Positions 37,740-45,102 of a DNA stretch of 64,000 bases are shown piece after piece; the stretch's first letter is position 1, and every line of letters starts with the position of its first letter. A program made the position numbers and the translations under genes. Source of the DNA: Berkiella sp963829835 (GTDB lineage Bacteria > Pseudomonadota > Gammaproteobacteria > Berkiellales > Berkiellaceae). The notes below the pieces were generated by a model that had not been told where the DNA came from, searched no databases, and saw only the letters and a program-made list of their open reading frames with translations. The stretch spans positions 186,001 to 250,000 of the forward strand of contig CAWHKC010000003.1 in assembly GCA_963829835.1 (NCBI GenBank), read 5' to 3'.

Positions 37740-38504
37740 ATGAATCTTAAAAATAGAAAAGCGATTATTACTGGTGGAAGCCAAGGTATTGGCAAGGGGA
37801 TTGCGATTGCATTAGCTAAAGCAGGCGCAGATGTTGTCATTCAATATCGCGCAGCCCAAGAGAAAGCAATTGCTACGATCAATGAAATTAAACAGTTAGA
37901 TAGACATGCTTTTGCAATTCAATCTGATTTTACTGAAAATGACGCACCTGAGCAATTTCTCAAACATGCCATCGAAAAGTTGGATAATGTAGATATACTC
38001 ATTAATTGCGCTGCGGCTTATGAACGTGGTCCTATACTTGAAATAAAACCTGAAACATTTGCTTGGATGCAAAAAGTCAATGTTGAAGTTCCTTTACGAT
38101 TGATACAAGAGTTTGCTCGTTTTCTTATTAATAAAAATCAAGTCGGAAGTATTATTAATATCTCATCAATATCCGCATTCAGACCTGTAATTGGAAGTTG
38201 TTTAAATTCGTGCACAAAAGCCGGGTTGGACATGTTAACGCAAGTTGCTGCTTTGGAATTGGCACCTTATCAAATTCGAGTCAACGGAATTGCACCTGGA
38301 ACAACTGATACTGAATCAAATCAACTGTATAAAGAACAAAATGCTGATGGCTGGAATCAAGTCATTAAAAAAATACCGCTTGGACGGGTAGGAAAACCAA
38401 GTGATATTGCTGGTCTTGCCGTATTTCTTGCATCAGATGAGGCAAGTTGGCTTACAGGTGTCACCATCCCGGTTGATGGTGGAACACTCATTAGTTGGCA
38501 ATAG
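37740..38504 (+). CDS. Short-chain dehydrogenase/reductase with catalytic Tyr replaced by Asn
   Basis: 254 residues, classical SDR length. The cofactor motif is TGGSQGIGKG (residues ~11-20), INCAAAY replaces NNAG, catalytic Ser is S143 in NISSIS, and the C-terminal PVDGGTLISW block is intact. At the active-site YxxxK position the sequence is N156-S-C-T-K160: the catalytic Tyr is Asn (codon AAT versus TAT), while Lys is kept. The enzyme may be inactive, altered, or have a non-catalytic role; a sequencing error would need only one base. GTGAGA precedes the ATG. The substrate is unknown. It lies alone between two minus-strand genes. Confidence 0.88.
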   Translation: MNLKNRKAIITGGSQGIGKGIAIALAKAGADVVIQYRAAQEKAIATINEIKQLDRHAFAIQSDFTENDAPEQFLKHAIEKLDNVDILINCAAAYERGPILEIKPETFAWMQKVNVEVPLRLIQEFARFLINKNQVGSIINISSISAFRPVIGSCLNSCTKAGLDMLTQVAALELAPYQIRVNGIAPGTTDTESNQLYKEQNADGWNQVIKKIPLGRVGKPSDIAGLAVFLASDEASWLTGVTIPVDGGTLISWQ

Positions 38505-38532
38505 GTGGGGCGCATATGAGGCCGATGCGATC

Positions 38533-39039
38533 TTATAAAAGCCGCATTTTAGGTGTTCCCATGTATCCCGTGTCAACAGGATCTCTTTGAAGCCGATTAA
38601 CTTCAATAATGACGTAGGGATTTGCCGCATCACCATTACTACGAACTGTCCCTTCTCTAAACTTGATTAAAAACGTGTTCATAGCTGCTAATTCTTGTAA
38701 GTCTTTAAGCCTTATTTGCTCACGTCTTAGATATTTTTTAACTTCTTCTGGCACCTGTTGATTATTAAGTATTGAATCAATCGTTAGTTTAAGAGTTGCA
38801 AAATCGCACTGTCCTAGAACAGTCGTTATTGTAGTGAAAGCATCTTTATTCTTTTGGGTAAGCTCACAGAGCAATTCTAATGTTGATTTAGTTTCGTTCG
38901 TTGGGGTTCTGCACAAATCAAGCGCTGGGATAAACAAACAACTATCAATTGCTTCTTGCAGGCCCCATGCAATGCCTCCTCGCGTTTTTTTTAAAATTTC
39001 GCGTATCGAATCAACAGAAAGCTTTGGCCCATATTGCAT
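38533..39039 (-). CDS. Hypothetical protein
   Basis: 168 residues, predicted helical, with no signal sequence, membrane segment or known domain. A very good Shine-Dalgarno (GGAGGT) lies 8 nt before the ATG at 39039, so it is likely translated. It is convergent to the SDR gene (28 bp between stops) and divergent from the gene at 39289. It lacks the upstream element found before its plus-strand neighbours. Function not recognised. Confidence 0.6.
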   Translation of the reverse strand: MQYGPKLSVDSIREILKKTRGGIAWGLQEAIDSCLFIPALDLCRTPTNETKSTLELLCELTQKNKDAFTTITTVLGQCDFATLKLTIDSILNNQQVPEEVKKYLRREQIRLKDLQELAAMNTFLIKFREGTVRSNGDAANPYVIIEVNRLQRDPVDTGYMGTPKMRLL

Positions 39040-39110
39040 ATAAGCACCTCCAATTAAATGTTGCTTAGTTAAGAATAAAAGGAGTCAAGTATACAGTACA
39101 CTTTGATCAT

Positions 39111-39245
39111 TCACACTTATCGTTATTTATAAACCGCAACAACATCTCAGCCGAAAAACGTTTGATCTTGTTATATCCATTTCGACTCATCGTTGCCGGG
39201 AAATTCCTGGCATTTTTTCTTACTTTAATTTGGTAAACTTGACTA
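39111..39245 (+). promoter_or_regulatory. Composite upstream element, copy E
   Basis: It begins with ATCGTTATTTATAAACCGC (shared with copies B and C), then a TTGATCTTGTTATATCCATT block as in copy A, then the palindrome variant CGGGAAATTCCTG (39197-39209), GCATTTTTTCTT, and GGTAAACT (39232-39239), again 22 nt after the palindrome. The outer stem TGCC/GGCA is kept with one G-T pair. The ACGGGTCTGTCACGAGG leader is absent. The predicted start site is about 45 nt before ATG 39289. Confidence 0.7.
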
Positions 39246-39288
39246 AACTAAATCAACTCATTTGATTATTATTTTTAGAGGATTATCA

Positions 39289-40116
39289 ATGATAAAAGGT
39301 CCTGATACTACAAAAAATATTGAAACTGAAAACGAATTTCACCCGACTTGCATTATTAGTGCATTATGCAAAACCATGTTACCCCCTTTGAACCAAGTTG
39401 GCGTCTCTGATTTAATGACCTATATGTTTTATGGTGAAAAAATAGAGTCAGATCCTAAAACAGGGAAAATACGTGGGTATGATGCCACTGTAGATTCATT
39501 AATAGAGCGCGGTGATTCTGATCTTAAAAAACAATTTCCAGAAATAGCCGCTTATGCTGAAAATCTTTCACAAGATGATATTGGCCGTATCACTTCTTCA
39601 AAAGATAGCACGCGTGCCTGGATTAAATTTATTGAAGATACATTTGGATCTTCTGTTCAAGTGAGAAAACATAGTGAGTTTATATCGGAAGAATTAGCGG
39701 AAATTTTTAAAAAAAATGAACAGCGTACAGAAGTTGAATTTTTCCCTACAGATTCATTATGGCAACTTCGTGTAGGAGATTATATTGAGCCGAACTGGGA
39801 AACTAATATTGTTGTATTAAAAAGAATTTATAATAAGCCAAATACTCAGGAGCCACCTGTTTCTCAAGCATTCGATGTTAATACACTAGCTGAAAAAATT
39901 GCAGATATGACCATCAGTAAAAAAGAGTATCCTCCTACTACTTACAAAGGAGAGCAAACTCCAGAAGATGCAAAAAATGATGGTTTATTATCTCGTTGTA
40001 GGGACTGTTTAGTATATTTTCGAGCTCTTTCTAAGGCCACTAAAGATGAGGAAAATAAAGAGCAGATGGATAATCAAAAGGGACCGGAAAGAATTAGAAT
40101 GAAAAAGAACCAATAA
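39289..40116 (+). CDS. Protein of unknown function
   Basis: 275 residues from ATG 39289, chosen because GAGGAT lies 6 nt upstream; an upstream ATT/ATG-type extension to 39262 has no SD. The protein is acidic and polar, with no membrane segment or recognised domain. The N-terminal 50 residues have two Cys (PTCIISALCK). The C-terminal ~60 residues are rich in Lys/Glu and probably disordered. Expression is likely governed by copy E. It may belong to the same regulated set as the repeat proteins. Confidence 0.6.
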   Translation: MIKGPDTTKNIETENEFHPTCIISALCKTMLPPLNQVGVSDLMTYMFYGEKIESDPKTGKIRGYDATVDSLIERGDSDLKKQFPEIAAYAENLSQDDIGRITSSKDSTRAWIKFIEDTFGSSVQVRKHSEFISEELAEIFKKNEQRTEVEFFPTDSLWQLRVGDYIEPNWETNIVVLKRIYNKPNTQEPPVSQAFDVNTLAEKIADMTISKKEYPPTTYKGEQTPEDAKNDGLLSRCRDCLVYFRALSKATKDEENKEQMDNQKGPERIRMKKNQ

Positions 40117-40233
40117 TTGTAAATTAATCTTTATCGTGAAAGATAAAAGTGAAATGCCTACTAATGGTATGTTCCATTGCCATGGAATGGCGCTATTATC
40201 ATCGTTAATTTATTTGACCACCCATGCTCCTTA

Positions 40234-40420
40234 ACTATTTCCGCTATACGAAAAAGGGTGGTTATGAATATTTTTAAAATCTCACCAGGAAAGCAGCTGA
40301 TCTTGTTCAATCCCAATAGATCTCATGATAATCAGGAATTTCCTGGCATTTTTTCTTATTGTAATTTGGTAAACTCGCATAAATTAATTGTGATAGGCAG
40401 AGCTTATAAAACGGGATGCG
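40234..40420 (+). promoter_or_regulatory. Composite upstream element, copy F
   Basis: It lies in the 375-bp spacer 40117-40491. A degenerate TATACGAAAAAGGGTGGTTAT module is followed by CTGATCTTGTTCAATCC, the palindrome CAGGAATTTCCTG (40333-40345), GCATTTTTTCTT, GGTAAACT (40368-40375, spacing 22), then TTAATTGTGATAGGCAG and TTATAAAACGGG. The leader then departs (ATGCGGG...) so the CACGAGG stem is lost. A small TTCCAT/ATGGAA stem lies at 40172-40187. The gene starts at 40492. Confidence 0.7.
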
Positions 40421-40491
40421 GGTAGTAATACTATATCATGATAGTTTACTTGTACCGCTGTATTTTACTATTAAATTGAGAGAGTATTATT

Positions 40492-41751
40492 ATGATTAAG
40501 GGCATAGAAGTTGTACAAGGCACAAAGCGTGAGCAGGTTCGCGAGAAATACTATTTAATTAGTGACCCAATTAAACTACCCACAGCTGAAGATGCGTTAT
40601 TTACCAACGAAGCAGTATGTCGCTTCTTTGGAACACCAGAATTGATGGTAGATCCCAATAGGCAAGTCCAACTATATACCAGCTACACGCATGCACGAGA
40701 GAAAGCCCTAAATATATCTGAGGAAAACCGAGCAATCTTTACTGTGGAATTTAAAAATGATGCTGAAGATGCTCAAGAAGATATTTCAGGAACTATTTCT
40801 ACTTCTTGTTCTCAAATAGAGTTAATAAGTGCATCAGTGGCTCATACCAACTCTGACTTTAATGTGTTCTATATTAAACCAGGCGCAGATCCCTCACTCA
40901 GCAATCTTTTGAAATCATTAGATGATCTTAAAATTGAACTCCAAAAGTCTGAAAAAATAATACAAGAGAGTGAGAGCGTTCTCCAAAAAATGCGGAACAA
41001 AATATCAGATATTCGTAATAGTCAAGGAGAAGAACTGGAAGCCAATCAATCAGAAGTATTGGATTCTGATGAAACGCCAGAGCAAGAAACCCAATTACCA
41101 GAAATTGATCCCCCTAAAGGTTCATTTTTTAATATTAATCCGATAACCTTACTAAAAGGTGCCGTAACAGGCATGAATGCCAGCATTTCTATGGCTGTAG
41201 GTGCAGGCGTTTGGTATTTTGGCGGCACACACGTTCCATCAGATCTACTTCCCTTATCCTTGCTCGCTGCGGGCGGTACTTATCTCTCATTAGGATTTGA
41301 ACCGGTAAAAGAATTACAAAAAACCTTGATGGTAAAATCTATCACTAAAGCCATTGCTTTTTTAAGTTCCAAGAATAAAGCCCTTGATGTGACGAACCCA
41401 GAAGTTTTTACTTCTCCTGAAGAGGAAGGCAAATTTAAATCAGAGCGCAAGTTTGCACAAATGATGCAAAATTTCGATCCATCACCATTAATTGAAATGG
41501 GTGTTCGTATGGGAGTTGATTCCGCATTTGGAGATGAGCCAGATTTTCTCAAACAACTTCAGTCTTTAAATCAATCGAAGAACGAAGTGGCTCCCATAAT
41601 AACTGACAACGCTGCTTCTCCAGTGCTAATTGGTTGGACTCAACAACAAGCGCATGTTCTGCAAGAGCGGTTTATAGAGCCAGCTCCTGTTCAAAGTAAA
41701 AGACGATCTGAAAGACTCGCTGGGATGAATCGACCAAATTATAAGTATTGA
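40492..41751 (+). CDS. Coiled-coil protein with membrane segments, function unknown
   Basis: 419 residues. The N-terminal ~130 residues form an unrecognised globular region. Residues ~145-185 are a coiled coil (SEKIIQESESVLQKMRNK overall). A hydrophobic Gly/Ala-rich hairpin at ~220-270 (GAVTGMNASISMAVGAGVW; LLPLSLLAAGGTYLSLGF) suggests two membrane helices; a helical region and a basic tail (RRSERLAGMNRP) follow. GAGAGAG precedes the ATG. Its layout, with a central membrane hairpin flanked by coils, is seen in proteins of intracellular bacteria that sit in vacuole membranes, but this is analogy only. Confidence 0.6.
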   Translation: MIKGIEVVQGTKREQVREKYYLISDPIKLPTAEDALFTNEAVCRFFGTPELMVDPNRQVQLYTSYTHAREKALNISEENRAIFTVEFKNDAEDAQEDISGTISTSCSQIELISASVAHTNSDFNVFYIKPGADPSLSNLLKSLDDLKIELQKSEKIIQESESVLQKMRNKISDIRNSQGEELEANQSEVLDSDETPEQETQLPEIDPPKGSFFNINPITLLKGAVTGMNASISMAVGAGVWYFGGTHVPSDLLPLSLLAAGGTYLSLGFEPVKELQKTLMVKSITKAIAFLSSKNKALDVTNPEVFTSPEEEGKFKSERKFAQMMQNFDPSPLIEMGVRMGVDSAFGDEPDFLKQLQSLNQSKNEVAPIITDNAASPVLIGWTQQQAHVLQERFIEPAPVQSKRRSERLAGMNRPNYKY

Positions 41752-41772
41752 TCTATTTTTAAATTAAAAATC

Positions 41773-41797
41773 CTCGAGTCATAACGAGCTTTTTTAA
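41773..41797 (+). terminator. Possible intrinsic terminator
   Basis: CTCG and CGAG close an 8-nt loop and are followed by CTTTTTT. A second overlapping stem, GCTTTTTTAAAAAGC, follows directly. Short stems make this a weak call, but the position 20 bp after the stop of the coiled-coil membrane gene fits. Confidence 0.4.
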
Positions 41798-41864
41798 AAA
41801 GCTAACAGAGACTTCTTTTTGAACGAGTACTCCCACTCAGCAATGAATGGCGGGTACCCGCCTA

Positions 41865-41940
41865 TTTTAATCATTTAACGGGTCTATCTCGAGGCAAGCT
41901 ATGTCTGGTAATAATCTCTACCACCTATAGCTTCCTCACA
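41865..41940 (+). promoter_or_regulatory. Composite upstream element, copy G (leader part only)
   Basis: TTTAACGGGTCTATCTCGAGG is present in diverged form, then GAGGCAAGCT (41891-41900) and, after TAATAATCTCTACCACC, AGCTTCCTC (41929-41937), which are complementary apart from a one-base bulge. The CTCGTGA arm has decayed (TCTGGTAATAAT). The palindrome and GGTAAACT are absent here. It lies 39 nt upstream of a 36-codon frame with a good SD. Confidence 0.55.
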
Positions 41941-41978
41941 CAACTGTATTTACAATTCTTATTGAAGAGGTAATTTAT

Positions 41979-42089
41979 ATGTTAGAACGTGGTCCATTAA
42001 GTGAAGTTGAAAAAAAATCCAAAACTGATGGAAAGGCTACAAAGAGAAAAGGAAGCTCAGGCTCTATTATTTGCTTTCAAAGTTCTTAG
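41979..42089 (+). CDS. 36-residue small protein or remnant of an island gene
   Basis: The ATG at 41979 has AAGAGGT about 8 nt upstream, as good as the real genes around it, and lies right after copy G. The product starts MLERGPLSEVEKKSK and ends with a Ser/Gly stretch and SIICFQSS. After the stop, an overlapping frame (42001-42213) stays open with Lys/Arg/Leu-rich content, so a frameshift may have cut a longer gene. Bases 42090-42321 hold no other gene. It is a small protein or a pseudogene; the evidence does not choose. Confidence 0.35.
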   Translation: MLERGPLSEVEKKSKTDGKATKRKGSSGSIICFQSS

Positions 42090-42321
42090 AACATCGAGCC
42101 CTACGAGCCTATTGATACCGCCAAGAAATGTTGTAGCCCTAGTTGTAAAAATGGTACAGGTTAGTCCTAGTCCACTGAAAGATAAAAGTATAAAATGTAT
42201 TGGCTTAATATGAGTTATAAAGTGACGATGACCCAACCCTTAGTCACTTTCGTGAATCTGCCCAATAAATAGGTAACACCTCTCCCGAAACGAAATTTAT
42301 TTTTAAGTATCCAATTCAAGT

Positions 42322-42375
42322 CGTCATTGCCAGGAATTTCCTGGCATTTTTTCTTGTATTAACTGGGTAAACTTT
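42322..42375 (+). promoter_or_regulatory. Composite upstream element, copy H (compact)
   Basis: TTGCCAGG/CCTGGCA stem around AATTT (palindrome 42331-42343), GCATTTTTTCTT, and GGTAAACT (42366-42373), 22 nt after the palindrome. It is the shortest version: the SD (AAGAGGT) and ATG 42400 follow within 27 nt, leaving no room for the structured leader. This makes it the cleanest copy for asking whether GGTAAACT is the -10 of a promoter. Confidence 0.7.
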
Positions 42376-42399
42376 CCTAAATATATTAAGAGGTAGTTT

Positions 42400-45093
42400 A
42401 TGAGTTTACTTGGAACCGGCCAGCCCAATCAGACTCCTTCGTTTGTTAAGGAGATATTGTATAAGATTTTACTATACCTAAAAAAACCCAGACTCCCCAT
42501 CAGTAGAGAAATAACCCAATATGCCACTTCACAACTTATCTTAGATGAATCTAATGAAGCGCGACGATGGACAGGCAGATTTATGGCGCTTTTGGCACAA
42601 AGAGAGGTATTTTATGATCCCTTTAATACTCATCAAAATTTTGAACAGCATTTAAAGCGAAAGAACATCCCGGCAAAGCTGCGTCTTGCCTTTATTTCGC
42701 ATTCTCTTAGAAAAAATAAGGATGCGCGTCTTTCCAATGAAAGTCTTGGCTTTGTTAACTTTTGTTTAGGCAAACTTTATCTTTTACCTGATGTGGTGCC
42801 TATCATCTACTATTTATTGATAAGAAACAAGAATGGTTTAAATCCATTACTAGATGACCTAAGGGTTTTGCGTGAAAACGCAAGTGTGATAAAAGCCATA
42901 CTTGAAGGGTTAAGTAAAGTCATCCCCCATCTTGATTCAGCGCATATCTTGGTTTTGCTGGAAACGCTCAAAATATTCTGTGAATATGGAAATGATGATT
43001 GGATCCTACGTTATGAAGCACTTAAAGCGTTACGCTTAGCAATTGCGCATCTTAATCCAGAACACACCTTGAGGATGGTGGAGGTCTTCAAGACATGGCA
43101 TAGAGAGGATAAGTTGGCTGTAAAACAAGCTGGGGCCCTCGGATTAAGCAGAGCCACGGCACATCTTGATTTAGAACTGGTTTTAAGTTTACTACAAACG
43201 ATCAAAACATTGTGTGGGAACAATCATTGGGTGGTAGGAGAAACTGGAGCTTCAGCGTTAAGTGAAATGATAACACATCTTAATTCAGATCACGTCTTGA
43301 TAGTACAGGAAACACTCTTGACATGGTGTAAGGAAGAGAATGAGCTTGCAAGAGAAGCAGGAGTGCAAGGGTTAAGAAAAGTCATTGTGCATCTTAATTC
43401 TGAGCAAGTTTTAAACTTGTTAAAAGTGTTAAAGAGATGGTATAGGGATGATAGTACTTGTGAAGCAAGATCTTTCGGACCCCATATATTAAGCGAAGTT
43501 ATTGCGCATCTTGATGTAAAGCACGTTTTAGAATTGAAGGAAACATTCAAGAAATGGAGTAAGAAGGATGATTGCGTAGTCAGAATAGCTGCGACACAAG
43601 CCTTAAGCAGAGCTATAGCGCATCTTGATTCAGAGCATGCCTTGAGCTTGCTGGAAACACTCAAAACATGGTGTGGGAGTGACATTATAACACAAAGACA
43701 TGCCGGGGCCGACTCGTTATGCAAAGCCATGAAACTTCTTGATTCAGGATACGCGGTGAATTTGTTGGAAACGTTTGTGAAATTGTGTGGCGATAACAAT
43801 GATAATGTAAGTAGAGCAGGAGTCCAAGGATTTAACATAGCCATGGCACGTTTTGATTCAAAACAGTTCTTGGGTTTGTTAGAAACGATTAAAACATGGT
43901 GTGAGAGTTATGATTGGCATGTAAGACATGCTGGGGTTCAAGCGTTAGACAAGGCCATGGCGCATCTTGATGCAGAACAGGCCTTGAGTTTCCGGGAAAA
44001 GTTTATGGAATTATGTGTGGATAGCTCTCTGGAAGTAAGAAAAGCAGCAACTCAAGGATTAAGCAACATCATAATACATCAAAATTCAGAAGAAAACTTA
44101 GCTTTCGTTCTACGTTTGCTTCACATGTTTAAGAGTTGGAATGAGTATGATAATGATGATTTAAGACAAGCCAGAACCCAAGCGATAATCGCAGTTATAG
44201 CCCGTCTTGATTCAAAGCACGTTTTATGTTTAAAAGATATGCTCATAACCTTGTGTAAGGATAAAGATGAAGATGTAAGAAAAATCGGGGCCCAAGCTTT
44301 CAGTAAAATCATAGTACATTTTAGTTTAGAAGACAGCCTGCGTTTGCTAGAAACGTTCAAGGCCTGGTGTATGGATGATAATCGTGATGTAAGACTCAAC
44401 GGAGTTTCTGTGGTATGTGAAATTATCATTGGTCTTAATACAGCGCATGTCTTAAATTTGTTGGAAACACTTAAGAAATTATGCAGGGATAAAGATAGGA
44501 AAGTAAGAGAAACCGGAGCTTTGGCATTAAGCAAAGCTATAGGCCTCCTTGATTCATTGCGAATCTTAAATTTACAAAAAACAATAGAGATATTGTGTGA
44601 AGATCATTTTAAGGATGTAAGGCAAGCAGGGGCTTGCGCGTTAAGCGAAGCGATAGCGTCCCTTGATGCAGAGCACCTCTTGCGTTTTGTCGAAACGTTC
44701 AAGAGATTGTGTGATAGTCCGAGTCATGAAGTTGTACAAGCAGCAGCCCAAGGGCTAGCTAAAACTATGGAATATCTTGATCCCAAGCAAGTTACAATAA
44801 TTTTAGAAACCGAGTTTTTTCCAAATGTTAATGCTATTATTTGTGATGGTATTTCCAGAGTATGGTCGTCGAATGATGCTTTACGAAACAATATACTTGC
44901 CTGTCCTATTCCTCCTTTATTACCCCAATGCCACCAAACTGGCGTTTTAAGTTTTCCTGAAAATGCCAAAGAAAATAATGAAATAGTTCCCCAATTCGAA
45001 GCTATGAGATTGGATGATTTGAAGGATGATAAAGTCGAAGATGAGGTTAGTAAATTAAATCTGCGTTGCGCTAATTTTAGCTTAAATGGATGA
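42400..45093 (+). CDS. HEAT-repeat protein, paralog 1
   Basis: 897 residues. The N-terminal ~165 residues (KEILYKILLYLKKPRLPI and on) are almost identical to those of the next gene. Then 16 full helical repeats of 37-38 residues follow, each beginning LDSEHxLxLLET-like, continuing KxWCxDD, then VRxAGxQALSKAIAH: the two-helix pattern and conserved Asp/Val-Arg of HEAT repeats. A shared C-terminal cap follows (ETEFFPNVNAIICDGISR) with an acidic tail. Such solenoids are protein-binding scaffolds, found in nuclear transport and trafficking in eukaryotes; host mimicry is possible. SD AAGAGGT; copy H upstream; the second paralog starts 9 bp after the stop. Confidence 0.8.
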   Translation: MSLLGTGQPNQTPSFVKEILYKILLYLKKPRLPISREITQYATSQLILDESNEARRWTGRFMALLAQREVFYDPFNTHQNFEQHLKRKNIPAKLRLAFISHSLRKNKDARLSNESLGFVNFCLGKLYLLPDVVPIIYYLLIRNKNGLNPLLDDLRVLRENASVIKAILEGLSKVIPHLDSAHILVLLETLKIFCEYGNDDWILRYEALKALRLAIAHLNPEHTLRMVEVFKTWHREDKLAVKQAGALGLSRATAHLDLELVLSLLQTIKTLCGNNHWVVGETGASALSEMITHLNSDHVLIVQETLLTWCKEENELAREAGVQGLRKVIVHLNSEQVLNLLKVLKRWYRDDSTCEARSFGPHILSEVIAHLDVKHVLELKETFKKWSKKDDCVVRIAATQALSRAIAHLDSEHALSLLETLKTWCGSDIITQRHAGADSLCKAMKLLDSGYAVNLLETFVKLCGDNNDNVSRAGVQGFNIAMARFDSKQFLGLLETIKTWCESYDWHVRHAGVQALDKAMAHLDAEQALSFREKFMELCVDSSLEVRKAATQGLSNIIIHQNSEENLAFVLRLLHMFKSWNEYDNDDLRQARTQAIIAVIARLDSKHVLCLKDMLITLCKDKDEDVRKIGAQAFSKIIVHFSLEDSLRLLETFKAWCMDDNRDVRLNGVSVVCEIIIGLNTAHVLNLLETLKKLCRDKDRKVRETGALALSKAIGLLDSLRILNLQKTIEILCEDHFKDVRQAGACALSEAIASLDAEHLLRFVETFKRLCDSPSHEVVQAAAQGLAKTMEYLDPKQVTIILETEFFPNVNAIICDGISRVWSSNDALRNNILACPIPPLLPQCHQTGVLSFPENAKENNEIVPQFEAMRLDDLKDDKVEDEVSKLNLRCANFSLNG

Positions 45094-45102
45094 GGTTGTT
45101 TT

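Noticed and set aside
42001..42213. 70-codon frame starting with GTG
   Set aside because: No SD; more likely the continuation of a frameshifted gene starting at 41979. Noted there instead.
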